In this document: positions 33,796 through 42,223 of the stretch, one piece after another
How the letters are laid out: the number at the start of each line of letters is the position of its first letter
Position numbering within the stretch: position 1 is the first letter of the stretch
From: CF-46 sp963760735
GTDB lineage: Bacteria > Chloroflexota > Limnocylindria > Limnocylindrales > CSP1-4
Reading direction: 5' to 3'
Length of the DNA: 64,000 nucleotides
Assembly (NCBI GenBank): GCA_963760735.1
Contig: CAVXEB010000002.1
Coordinates: forward strand, 124,001-188,000
Position numbers and translations under genes: made by a program
Notes under the pieces: generated by a model
Told to the model about the DNA's origin: nothing
Database searches by the model: none
Seen by the model: only the letters and a program-made list of their open reading frames with translations

Positions 33796-34367
33796 CCGAA
33801 CGGCTCACGCCGACGTCGTACCTGGTCCTCGGGCTCCTCGCCCGCGAGGGGCCGTCGACCCCGTATGACCTCGAGCAGCACGTCCGGGCCACGCTCGGGA
33901 ACTTCTGGTCGTTCCCGCACACCCTCCTGTACAGCGAGCCGCCCCGGCTGGCCGCGCTCGGTCTGGTCACGGAGACGCGCGAGACCGAGGGTCGACGACG
34001 ACGGGTGTTCGCGATCACGGCGGCGGGCACGTCCGCGCTGAAGTCGTGGCTGGATCGTCCATCCGATGCGCCGGCCGAGCTGCGCGACCCCGGGCTCCTC
34101 CAGCTCTTCTTCGCCGACCTGGCGTCAGCACAAGCCCGGCTTCGCCTCGCGGAGCAGCAGCTCGCCATCCACCAGGCAAAGCTCGCCGCCTATCGCGAGG
34201 ACGAGCGCCAGGAAGGACGTCCGGATCGGCCGCGAAGGGGCCAGCGGACCGTGGAGCACTGGCGAGGCGAGACGCTCCCGATGGGCCTGCGGTATGAGCG
34301 CGCCGCCGTCGACTTCTGGACGGACGTCGTGGCGAAGGCCGGCGCGGCGACGACGAGCCGCCGCTGA
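33786..34367 (+). CDS. PadR-family transcriptional repressor
   Basis: A 193-residue PadR regulator. The winged helix-turn-helix is visible as TPTSYLVLGLLAREGPSTPY, DLEQHVRATLGNFWSFPHT, LLYSEPPRLAALGLVTETRE and RRRVFAITAAGTSALKSWL, followed by a C-terminal helical coiled-coil region (LRLAEQQLAIHQAKLAAY) used for dimerisation. ATG 33786 is chosen; an ATG 3 bases later is equally good. The gene is divergent from the SnoaL gene and its start overlaps the TACGATTCGTA palindrome, so it likely represses both genes and is relieved by a small phenolic or xenobiotic ligand. Confidence 0.9.
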   Translation: MMSTERLTPTSYLVLGLLAREGPSTPYDLEQHVRATLGNFWSFPHTLLYSEPPRLAALGLVTETRETEGRRRRVFAITAAGTSALKSWLDRPSDAPAELRDPGLLQLFFADLASAQARLRLAEQQLAIHQAKLAAYREDERQEGRPDRPRRGQRTVEHWRGETLPMGLRYERAAVDFWTDVVAKAGAATTSRR

Positions 34368-34401
34368 CCGTGGGCCACGAGGCTCGGTAACGTCTCGGGC
34401 G

Positions 34402-34779
34402 CTACGGGGCGTAGGGCGGCGCGAGGCCCTTCGGCAGCGGGAAGTGCTTCACGTTCAGGGTCGCGAGCTCCAGGCCGAGGACGTCGGCGGTCGCGGCAAT
34501 GATCAGATCGGCGGTGGCGATCCCATGGTGGCTGCGCCGCCACGTTCGGCCAAGCTCACCTGCGCGTCGAGCGATTGCCTCCTCCACCGGGATCCACGAA
34601 ATCGTCCCGAACAGTCGTTCCGTCGGTCGGCGCTCGTCGCTTCGAAGGCCACGCAGGACCTCGACCCTTGTGATCTCCGAGCAGCTCGGGGGCCCCGCGA
34701 GCGTTCGTGCGTAGCCGATCGCCGGCGCGTGCCCCCGCAGGATGTCAATGACGATCGATGTGTCCCAGAGGACGCTCAC
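34402..34779 (-). CDS. PIN-domain toxin (VapC-type), second system
   Basis: A 125-residue PIN-domain protein. The acids occur in MSVLWDTSIVIDILRGH (D), ITRVEVLRGLRSDE (E), GIATADLIIAATADVLG (D) and LATLNVKHFPLPKGL, where N replaces the last acidic residue, as in many VapCs. Its ATG overlaps the antitoxin stop by 4 bases (ATGA), the normal VapB-VapC order. It is unrelated in sequence detail to the VapC at 31004, so there are two independent systems within 4 kb. Target RNA unknown. Confidence 0.88.
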   Translation of the reverse strand: MSVLWDTSIVIDILRGHAPAIGYARTLAGPPSCSEITRVEVLRGLRSDERRPTERLFGTISWIPVEEAIARRAGELGRTWRRSHHGIATADLIIAATADVLGLELATLNVKHFPLPKGLAPPYAP

Positions 34780-35054
34780 CGTCGACGCCGCTCGATCTCC
34801 TCGTCCCGTCGCTCATCGGTCGCGCGCATCGCCTCGACGTACGAGGCACCATCCGGAAGCGCCGCCGGTGCCCGTTCGATCGCGTCGACCGCCGCCTGGA
34901 ACGCGGCAAGCTTTGCAGCAGCGCCCTCGGGCTCGGACAGGTATGACTCGATCGCCTCCCGGATCACGGTCGATTTGGTCGTGCCGGTCGCCCGTGCGCG
35001 CATCGTCAACCGGCGATCCTGTTCCGTCTGGAGATAGATCTGCGTGCGCTTCAT
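34776..35054 (-). CDS. Ribbon-helix-helix (CopG-type) antitoxin
   Basis: A 92-residue antitoxin. The N-terminus MKRTQIYLQTEQDRRLTMRA, then ATGTTKSTVIREAIESYLSE, is a classic ribbon-helix-helix DNA-binding domain (beta strand TQIYL and the helix with K-S-T-V-I-R-E). The C-terminal helix and charged tail (DERRDEEIERRRR) should bind the PIN toxin. ATG 35054 abuts a palindrome, GATGTA-N7-TACATC (35055-35073 on the plus strand), which is the likely operator for autoregulation. Confidence 0.87.
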   Translation of the reverse strand: MKRTQIYLQTEQDRRLTMRARATGTTKSTVIREAIESYLSEPEGAAAKLAAFQAAVDAIERAPAALPDGASYVEAMRATDERRDEEIERRRR

Positions 35055-35092
35055 GATGTACGAAACATACATCGCGCGAAGGGATGTGTCGA
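35055..35092 (-). promoter_or_regulatory. Promoter and operator of vapBC-type pair 2
   Basis: On the minus strand TCGACA (35087-35092), a 17-base spacer and TATGTT (35064-35069) are followed by nine bases before ATG 35054. The palindrome GATGTATGTTTCGTACATC (35055-35073; 6-base arms) overlaps the -10 box and touches the start codon, so RHH binding there would block transcription. The mRNA should be nearly leaderless and has no ribosome site. Confidence 0.7.
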
Positions 35093-35231
35093 GTCTGCCT
35101 CGTGCTTTCCCTACTGACCCTCGGACCCAGCTTCGTCGCGTCGGATCCGACGCCGCCAGCGGGAGGGGCCTACTCACGAGTGGCCCGAATCGGTGGTAGC
35201 CACAACGGCGTCGCGCGCGTAGGTTCCGCGC

Positions 35232-36428
35232 GTGGACGGGTCCACGGGTCGGATCAGCGCGCGCGATGGCCTTGCGGTCGTCGGTTTGTTCGGCGGCGCC
35301 CTCGTCCTGACCGCGCTCGCCGTCGTCGCCTCGATGGGCAGTGGAGCCGGACCGGCGTCGGCCACCCTGGTCAGCACCGCCGTCATCGCCCTCTGCTCCG
35401 TCCTCGGTGCTGCCGTCGTCCTCGTCGACCGCTTGCGCGACGCGGAGGCCGCGCTCGCACGGTCGGCCAGGGAGGCCGAGGAAGCCGGCTCGCGGCTGCA
35501 GGTCCTCGTCGAGCATGTCCCGGCCGCGGTCTACATCGACATGGCCGATCCCGAGGTCACCGACGGCGGTCGGCTCGCCTACATGAGCCCGCAGATCATC
35601 GGCATCCTCGGCTACCGGCCGGAGGACTTCGTCAACGACCCGGAGCTCTGGCCGAGCCGCGTCCACCCCGACGATCGCGAGGCCGCCCTCGCCGCGTACG
35701 AGACGCACTGGCGGACCGGCGAGCCGCTCCGCGCGGAGTACCGGATGCTCGCCCGTGACGGCACCGAGATCTGGGTCCGCGACGAGGCCTACACGATGCC
35801 CGACGACACCCGCAGCGGACATCCCGTCTCGCAGGGCCTGCTCGTCGACGTGACCGACCGGAAGCGGCTCGAGTCGAAGCTGATCCACGACGCTCTCCAC
35901 GATCCACTGACCGGGCTGGCCAACCGGGTGCTCCTCCGCGACCACCTCGAACGGGCCCTCGCCCGACATGGTCGGACACCCGGCACAGTGGCCCTTCTGT
36001 TCGTCGATCTCGACGACTTCAAGCGGGTCAACGACAGCTACGGCCATGCCGCCGGTGACGAGATCCTCATCCAGGTCGCGCAGCGCCTCGCCGGCGCCGT
36101 TCGGGGCGAGGACGTCGTGGCTCGCCAGAGCGGCGACGAGTTCGCGGTCCTCCTGGGTGGCGTCGGCGGCGAGGACGGGGCGATCGCCTCGTCCGAAAGG
36201 ATCCTCCGCGAGCTGCGCCGGCCGTTCCAGCTGGGCGCCCGCTCACTCGTCGTCGGCGGCTCGATCGGGATCGCCCTCGCCGCGGACCGCCATGCGACCG
36301 CCGAAGATCTGCTCACCCAGGCCGACGCCGCGATGTACGCGGCGAAGGCCGCCGGCAAGGCCACCTTTGCGGTCTACGAGCCGCAGATGCCGATCCGGAC
36401 CTGGACTGAGCTCGAGGCCGCCGGCTAG
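35232..36428 (+). CDS. Membrane PAS-GGDEF diguanylate cyclase
   Basis: A 398-residue protein. Two N-terminal membrane helices (about residues 14-35 and 45-66), a helical linker, a PAS/PAC domain (AAVYIDMADPEVTDGGRLAY, YMSPQIIGILGYRPEDFVND, RMLARDGTEIWVRDEAY) and a GGDEF domain (DALHDPLTGLANRVLLRDHL, LLFVDLDDFKRVNDSYGHAA, RQSGDEFAVLLGG) are in order. The signature reads SGDEF rather than GGDEF, a variant often still active; no RxxD inhibitory site is obvious. It would make c-di-GMP in response to a PAS-bound cue; the EAL protein at 1535 is a possible counterpart. Start is GTG 35232. Confidence 0.85.
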   Translation: MDGSTGRISARDGLAVVGLFGGALVLTALAVVASMGSGAGPASATLVSTAVIALCSVLGAAVVLVDRLRDAEAALARSAREAEEAGSRLQVLVEHVPAAVYIDMADPEVTDGGRLAYMSPQIIGILGYRPEDFVNDPELWPSRVHPDDREAALAAYETHWRTGEPLRAEYRMLARDGTEIWVRDEAYTMPDDTRSGHPVSQGLLVDVTDRKRLESKLIHDALHDPLTGLANRVLLRDHLERALARHGRTPGTVALLFVDLDDFKRVNDSYGHAAGDEILIQVAQRLAGAVRGEDVVARQSGDEFAVLLGGVGGEDGAIASSERILRELRRPFQLGARSLVVGGSIGIALAADRHATAEDLLTQADAAMYAAKAAGKATFAVYEPQMPIRTWTELEAAG

Positions 36429-36775
36429 GGACTGGGTGCGGCGGGGTCGGTCTCCGGGGCGGGATCGGGCGCGTCCGCCGGATCGGTCGTCCGGACGAGC
36501 GGACCCGTGCCGTGGAGCTCAACGAGCACCACGTGCGCGCCTCTCGGGCCATCCTGGTGGCCGGCGACCGTGGCGGGCCCGGTCAGGAACCCACCCTCAC
36601 GCGTCCGGCCGATGAGCTGCCCCGACGTGGACCCGTGGGCGCGCTCCATCAGGACCCTGGCCGACCACTGCGTCTCGCCGCGATCGTCCTGCCACTGGTC
36701 GATCGTGCAGCGCCCGATCGGGATGTCGCCCAGGACGACGTCCAGGAGCTCGAACCGGCGATGCTGGCTGACCAC
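36425..36775 (-). CDS. Hypothetical protein
   Basis: A 116-residue protein whose first 75 residues look globular: MVSQHRRFELLDVVLGDIPI, GRCTIDQWQDDRGETQWSAR, and MERAHGSTSGQLIGRTREGG. The C-terminal 25 residues are Pro/Asp/Ala-rich. Start is a GTG at 36775. It shares its last 4 bases with the end of the GGDEF gene on the other strand (convergent). The central strand-like pattern (TQWSARV, GQLIGRT, GFLTGPATVAG) is consistent with a small beta protein. No family recognised. Confidence 0.5.
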   Translation of the reverse strand: MVSQHRRFELLDVVLGDIPIGRCTIDQWQDDRGETQWSARVLMERAHGSTSGQLIGRTREGGFLTGPATVAGHQDGPRGAHVVLVELHGTGPLVRTTDPADAPDPAPETDPAAPSP

Positions 36776-36965
36776 CCGGCAAATCTATCAGAGGATGAGG
36801 CGCTCCCCGTCTGTGGCTCGACGACGGCCGAGGGAGGTTCGCGGACTCGATCTCCCGCGAATCTCGAGAAAGATTGATCCCTTTCGACTTCTCGGACGTC
36901 CCTACTAGGTACAGGGGTCCCGCCGCAGACAACTGAGCCTGCGCGACGACCCTGGAGGGACGTCG

Positions 36966-38285
36966 ATGACACATCCCACGCGACCCTCGAGAATCCCGCG
37001 CCGGCTCGCCGCCCTGTTGGCGGTCGCCGTGCTCGGGGCGGCGATGCTGATCCCTGCCGCCTCGGTCTCCGCGGCCGAGCCGACCGACATGGTCCTTGAG
37101 TGGAACCTGAACGCGGTCAACGCGATCGGCAACCTGCCGACGGCGGTGCCGCCGGCGGCGCCCGGTCTGGGCCAGGTGCCACCGATCGCGGCGATCAACC
37201 TCGCGATGGTCCACGGCGCGATCTACGACGCCGTCAACGCGATCGACGGCACCCACCAGCCGTATCTGCTCGACATCCATGCACCGTCGGGCGCGTCGCA
37301 GGCCGCGGCCGTGGCGACCGCCGCCCACAACGTCCTCGTCGGACTCGTCGCGACGACGCCGCCCCAGGTCACGGCCAGTCTCGACGCGCTGTACGCGACG
37401 TCCCTCGGCAAGATCCCGGACGGCCCGGCCAAGAATGACGGAATCGTCGTCGGGACCGCGGCCGCCGCCGTGATGCTTGCGGATCGTCTCGGTGACGGCC
37501 GGACCGGCACCCGAACGTTCGACGTCGGCACGCTGCCGGGCGAGTGGCGGCCCGTGCCGCCGCTCAGCAACAACGTCTTCTCGTGGGTCGGCGAGGTTCG
37601 ACCGTTCTCGCTCCATCGACCGAACCAGTTCAAGGTCCAGGCGCCACCGCCGCTGAAGAGCAAGCAATACACGCGAGAGTTCAACGAGGTCAAGACGCTC
37701 GGCGCCAAGGTGGGCTCGACGCGGACCACCGACCAGGAAGCTCTCGCGAACTGGATCGCCGTAAACCCGTTCGGCCCGCAGAACGCGACCTTCCGCGCCC
37801 TCTCGACGAGCCACGGCCTCTCGACCGCCCAGCAGGCTCGGCTGTTCGCGATGACGACCTTCTCGTCGGCCGACGCGGTGATCGACTGCTTCAACCAGAA
37901 GGACTTCTACGACTTCTGGCGACCGCAGACAGCCATCCAGGAGGCAGCCACGGACGGCAACCCGAACACGGTCGCCGATCCCGCCTGGGTATCGCTGTTC
38001 CCGACGCCGGGCTACCCCGACATGCCGTCCGGCTACAACTGCTACACGGCTTCGCAGATGAACGCCGCCAGGGCGTTCTTCGGGACCGACAATGTCGCGT
38101 TCACTGTGACGAATTCGTTCGGCCCACGCAGCTACACCAAGTTCACGGGCTACGTCCATGATGCGATCGAAGGTCGCATCCTCATCGGCCTCCATTTCCG
38201 AAGCGCCGACGAGCAGGGCGCCAAGCTCGGCAAGAAGGTCGCCCAGTGGGTGACCAAGCACGAGTTCCGGCCCGTCCATCACTGA
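36966..38285 (+). CDS. Secreted vanadium-haloperoxidase / PAP2-type protein
   Basis: A 439-residue protein with a signal peptide (LAALLAVAVLGAAMLIPAAS, cut near VSAAE). The C-terminal half has vanadate/phosphate-site residues: KDFYDFWRPQTAI (K312, R319), then DMPSGYNCYTASQM, then EGRILIGLHFRSADEQG (R404, axial-type H410). In vanadium haloperoxidases and acid phosphatases of this fold the middle motif is P-S-G-H; here the codon is TAC, giving Tyr357 instead of His. This may change or remove peroxidase activity, or be a single-base error. ATG 36966 follows GGAGGGACGTCG. A 12-bp hairpin lies 14 bases after the stop. Confidence 0.85.
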   Translation: MTHPTRPSRIPRRLAALLAVAVLGAAMLIPAASVSAAEPTDMVLEWNLNAVNAIGNLPTAVPPAAPGLGQVPPIAAINLAMVHGAIYDAVNAIDGTHQPYLLDIHAPSGASQAAAVATAAHNVLVGLVATTPPQVTASLDALYATSLGKIPDGPAKNDGIVVGTAAAAVMLADRLGDGRTGTRTFDVGTLPGEWRPVPPLSNNVFSWVGEVRPFSLHRPNQFKVQAPPPLKSKQYTREFNEVKTLGAKVGSTRTTDQEALANWIAVNPFGPQNATFRALSTSHGLSTAQQARLFAMTTFSSADAVIDCFNQKDFYDFWRPQTAIQEAATDGNPNTVADPAWVSLFPTPGYPDMPSGYNCYTASQMNAARAFFGTDNVAFTVTNSFGPRSYTKFTGYVHDAIEGRILIGLHFRSADEQGAKLGKKVAQWVTKHEFRPVHH

Positions 38286-38298
38286 CGGGCAGTGGTCA

Positions 38299-38331
38299 CG
38301 ACCCCCGGCCTGCTGGGGCGGCCGGGGGTCG
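38299..38331 (+). terminator. 12-bp hairpin after haloperoxidase-like gene
   Basis: CGACCCCCGGCC (38299-38310) and GGCCGGGGGTCG (38320-38331) form a perfect 12-bp stem with a 9-base loop. TTGACTG follows rather than a T-run. A similar string GGTCGGGGGTCGTTGAC occurs at about 44812 without its partner arm. Confidence 0.65.
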
Positions 38332-38368
38332 TTGACTGTCGCCCACGAAGAACGGCTCGGGCGCTTCG

Positions 38369-39946
38369 CTACGGCTGGACGATCGTCGTCCTGAATCGAA
38401 CGGTGCTGTCGTTCGCGATCGCCAGGATCGTCGCCGAGGCGCTCTTCCCCTCGGGTTCGATGGCGAGCGCCCAGACGCCTCCGGTCGGATTGACCGTGAC
38501 CGACCAGAACATCGAGCCCGCTCGCCGCAACCCGACCGGCCAGCCCGGTCGGACCTTGCCGTTCGGCCCCACGGCGATCAGGCTGCCGCCGCCCGATGGA
38601 GTCGACGCCGCCTCGAGGAGATAGAGCACCTTCGAGTCGCTGACCTGGGGCGTCGCGTACCACTGGACGCAGCCCGTATCGCCGGAGTGGCACGTGCCCG
38701 TCAGCTGCATGTCCACGTTGACGTGATATGGCCAGCCGGTCCGTGCCTTTCCATTGGGATCCAGCGCCATCACGGCCGTGCGGTGGCCGGCAGTGCTGAC
38801 GATGAACGTCGAGCCGTCGGCAGCCACGATCGGCGGGCCGGGATAGTCGCTGTTCGTCGACGTGCTGGTCGAGGCGATCGGCAGCTCGGCGGACCCGTAC
38901 GGAGAGACGACGCCGTATTCGTCGAGGACGACCGTTCGGGCCGGCGGCTTGTTCGGCGAGCCCACGACGAGATAGGCAAATCCTCGATCCCTGTCGAACG
39001 CCAGGTCGGATCCGATCCCGTCGATCGTGGTGGGCGAGCCCGGACGCACACCACCAAGGCCAAATCCGGTGACGTCCGTCTTGACCGACGTCGAGCTCGT
39101 CCAGTCCCGATACCTCGTCCCGTAGGCGAGGTAATCGGTCCCGACCGCCCAGGCCAGGTCGCAGCACTCGAATTGAATGTTTTCGCCCGTCTCGACAGAG
39201 CCGTCGACGTCGATCGTGGTGACGCTCACGGGCCAGGACTGACCCGCCTCTCCACCGACGTAGAGCAACGGGTTCACGAGGAGGACGAGGCTCTGATTGA
39301 CCATCTGGCCGAGCGAGCCGTTGTCAATGTCGACCGGCCAGCCCGGGAGTGATCGACCGGCTGCGTCGAGGGCAAAGGAGCGCCGAACGGCAGCCGCGTC
39401 GTTGTTGGGGGGAGGCCGATGGCAGAGGAGACGGACGGTCCCGTCCTCGACGGGAAGCAGCTGGTCGCAGTCTTCGACGCCGGCAAGAAGGATCGGCCAG
39501 CCGCGCGCCGCCTTGCCCGATCGGTCGAGCCGCGTGACGACCTCGCCGCCACGGCCCGGGACTGCGACGTAGAGGCTGCCATCAGGGCCCGGGGCCATCT
39601 GGATCTGCGTTCCGAGATCCTCACCCGACCCCTTGACGGGCAGGTTCGGGCCGGGGGCCGCCGGACTCGGGGCAGCCGGACGAGATGACGCCGATGCCTG
39701 CGCCGGCTGCGTGCTGGACGGCACGACCGACGAGCTCGATCTCGCAATCGTCGGCAAGGACGGACTAGCGCCTGCCAACGGGACGGCCGCGCTGGGCGCC
39801 GACGAGCCGGATCCGTCGACGAGTCGAATGACGGCCCCCAGCGCGACGCCGCCGACGATCGCGACCGCCGCGATGGCCGCCATTGCCCGAGGCGGAGGCA
39901 GGCGCCTGGTGGTTCGTCGCGGGCCCGTGGGTTCCATCGAGGTCAA
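38369..39946 (-). CDS. Membrane-anchored beta-propeller-like protein
   Basis: A 525-residue protein. A cytoplasmic N-terminus is followed by one TM helix (AMAAIAAVAIVGGVALGAVI), a Ser/Pro/Ala-rich spacer and a large extracellular domain with repeated blade-like motifs: GPDGSLYVAVPGRGGEV, DRSGKAARGWPILLA, DAAGRSLPGWPVDI, DPNGKARTGWPYHV and GPNGKVRPGWPVGL. The recurring G-K-A/V-R-x-G-W-P pattern marks PQQ/WD40-like beta-propeller blades. Cysteine pairs (ECCDLAWA; TCHSGDTGC) may form disulphides. It likely scaffolds or binds at the cell surface. Function unknown. Confidence 0.75.
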   Translation of the reverse strand: MTSMEPTGPRRTTRRLPPPRAMAAIAAVAIVGGVALGAVIRLVDGSGSSAPSAAVPLAGASPSLPTIARSSSSVVPSSTQPAQASASSRPAAPSPAAPGPNLPVKGSGEDLGTQIQMAPGPDGSLYVAVPGRGGEVVTRLDRSGKAARGWPILLAGVEDCDQLLPVEDGTVRLLCHRPPPNNDAAAVRRSFALDAAGRSLPGWPVDIDNGSLGQMVNQSLVLLVNPLLYVGGEAGQSWPVSVTTIDVDGSVETGENIQFECCDLAWAVGTDYLAYGTRYRDWTSSTSVKTDVTGFGLGGVRPGSPTTIDGIGSDLAFDRDRGFAYLVVGSPNKPPARTVVLDEYGVVSPYGSAELPIASTSTSTNSDYPGPPIVAADGSTFIVSTAGHRTAVMALDPNGKARTGWPYHVNVDMQLTGTCHSGDTGCVQWYATPQVSDSKVLYLLEAASTPSGGGSLIAVGPNGKVRPGWPVGLRRAGSMFWSVTVNPTGGVWALAIEPEGKSASATILAIANDSTVRFRTTIVQP

Positions 39947-39983
39947 GACGTGCGATCGGCGGTCCTGTTACGGACGGTGCCAA

Positions 39984-41320
39984 TCATGTTGCGGCCAGGA
40001 GCTGATCGGCGGCCTTCTCGAGCGCCCTCGCGGCCCTGGCCAGCGGCTCCATCAGCGCCGGCGTGCACGCCTGGCCGCAGCGGAGGGCGAACGCCGCCGC
40101 GTCGCGCAGCCGCTCCTCCATCAACACCCAGGCCGCCTCGCGGTGCGGCAGCAGGTAGTCGACCTGGTAGAACAGCTCGAACCCCGGGCCGGCGGTGACG
40201 CCCGGCATGTCCCACCCGACCGGCTGCGTCGTCACGACGCTCCCGAGCGGCTTGATCGCGGTGTACATCAGCCCGACGGAGACGTCCGCCAGGACCGCGA
40301 GCTGCTCGGGCGTCTCGTCCGTGTGGGCGAAGTACCGGGACAGGAGCTGGAGGAGGACCTCGTAGACGACGTTGAGGAGGTCCATGCAGCGCGTCGTTCC
40401 GGGATCGGTGATGAGCGGCATCGGGACCCCGGTCGCCTGCCGGCGGACGTTGGCCGCAACGACCGGCCGGGCGGGTTCGAAGCTCGGGTCCGCGCGCTTG
40501 ATCGCCAGGTACTCGTCCAGGACGCTCGAGCAGGCGTCCGAAGTGGGCCTCGCGCCACTCGCCGCTGGTCCCCTCGCCCTGCTCGACGATCGTGTCGATC
40601 GCTCGCGTTGCCGACGCCAGGTCGGTGACGGCGACGAGCTCCTTCCACCGGAAGTGCTCCTCGGTCGCCTGGGCGTTCGCCGGCCCGATGAAGAGCCGCT
40701 CGGGTCCGATCCGATCGGCGAGATGCTCGAGACCGGCCTGGATCGACCGGTAGAGCTGGCCGATCGTGTCGAACTCCTGCAGGTGCGGGACGATCTCGTC
40801 GCCCTCGTCGTGCGGCAGGGCGATGGCCTGTCGCGATCGCCTCGAACCCCTCGGCGTCGTCGACGTCCATGCCCTCGGGCCGCTCGAGGAAGGCGAAGTG
40901 GCGGAGCGCCGCCTCGCCGAAGGGCAGCAGCTCGATCCGGACGCCCGCCGGATAGCTGTAGGCGGGCATCGGGAAGTTCGGACGGGCGAAGCGCGGTGCG
41001 GCCCCGACGGCCGTCAGGAGGTTCTGGACGAGCGCGAGGTGGAGCATCTCCTGGGCGCCGATCGCGAACAGCGTCGTGCGCCAGCGCTCGACGGCCTCCT
41101 GCGTCTCCGCCGACAGGCCCTCGCGGGCGTGCTGCTTCAGCGAGAACGCCGCGAACAGGTACTGGAGCATGATCAGGTGCTCGAGCTCGGCGGCCTTGCC
41201 CAGCGTGTAGATGAGGGCCTCGCGGTGCTCGAGCCCGGCAGCACCCTCGGCCGTGCCCCCGCGGACGGCGAGGACGTTGGCGAGCGGCCCGTGCGGGCCC
41301 GGCGTGACGTTCTCGATCAT
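39984..41320 (-). pseudogene. Ferritin-like / iminophenyl-pyruvate dimer synthase-like protein, frameshifted
   Basis: The combined frames give a VioB-type ferritin-like protein (PF12902-like): REALIYTLGKAAELEHLIML, QYLFAAFSLKQ and GAQEMLHLALVQNLLTAVGA carry the helix-bundle metal-type ligands (E-x-x-H). Frame changes occur near 40838 (EGFEAIA to QAIALPHDEGDE) and 40536 (REAHFGRLL to SVLDEYLAIKRADPS), each explained by a one-base indel. The C-terminal segment is GLMYTAIKPLGSVVTTQPVG. Family members catalyse dimerisation in violacein/terpenoid-like pathways or are of unknown role. The start ATG is 41320. Whether this is damaged or mis-sequenced cannot be told. Confidence 0.7.
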
Positions 41321-41382
41321 CGTGGCGTCCCTCTGGCTGTGGGCGATCGGAGCCTACGACATCCGATGGAGGGTCTGCGGCC

Positions 41383-42178
41383 TCAGGCCGCCGAGCGGCG
41401 ATCGACATACGCCACGTACGTGACGACGGCTCGAAAGCCCAGGCGCTCGTAGATCGGTCGGCCCATCTCGCTCGCCTGCAGCGCCGCGACGTCGCAACCG
41501 GCGGCCACGCCGTCGCGGACGACCCGCGCCGTCATCGCGGTCCCGTACCCGCGTCTGCGGGCCGACTCGATCGTCGCGATGCTGAAGACGCCGATGGTCC
41601 GGCCGGTGCGCCAGCCCAGCCCGGACACCACCGGCTGACCGTCCGCGTAGCCCACGTAGACGACGCACCCCGGCCGACCGATGAGGTCGAGGCACGTCGT
41701 GCCCGAGGCGACCGCCGGATGCGATCCGAACCCGGCAGTCAGGGTCTCGCAGTGGACGTCGATGCCGGTGGCGTCAGTCACCCGCCGGATCTCGAGCTCC
41801 GCCGGCATCTTCCCGGCGATCGCGTCGTCGTCGATCGGAAACGCGACCATCCCGGGCGGCGAGGTCACGTCCCACCCGAGGGCCAGTCCCGCCCCGTGGA
41901 GAATCGGGACGAACCGATCGTCGATGCCGGCGCGCAGGCGGACCAGGAAGGGGTCGCCCCGCTCGCGCGCCCTGGCCACCGCGGCGAGGACGCCGGCAGG
42001 GGTTGCGGCGTCGCGCTCGATCAGGACCTGGTTGAGCCAGTCGAACGGCAGGCCGGTCAGGATCGAGACCACCCCGCCGCCACGGTTCACCTCCGCGCCG
42101 CGGCAGCAGCGCAACGACACCCGTCAGGTAGTCGATCCAGTTCTCGTGCTCGAGGGCGACCAGCTCGTCGTCCGGCAT
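41383..42178 (-). pseudogene. GNAT-family acetyltransferase, one frameshift near the N-terminus
   Basis: After a short N-terminal part (MPDDELVALEHENWIDYLTG) the frame changes near 42105. The rest (ILTGLPFDWLNQVLIERDAA to the end) contains a complete GNAT domain: RTIGVFSIATIESARRRGYG, GCDVAALQASEMGRPIYERL and GFRAVVTYVAYVD. The order and C-terminal motif (IYERLGF) match the second half of the GNAT at 5617, though they are not close copies. A one-base error would restore a protein of about 264 residues. Acceptor unknown. Confidence 0.7.
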
Positions 42179-42223
42179 CACGCGGTCACCCCGCCGCGCG
42201 GCCTGGCCAACGATCCCCGTCGA

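Noticed and set aside
36776..36965. A small RNA or promoter before the haloperoxidase gene
   Set aside because: Slightly AT-richer with an imperfect inverted repeat near 36898-36920, but no clear -10/-35 pair or conserved RNA fold.
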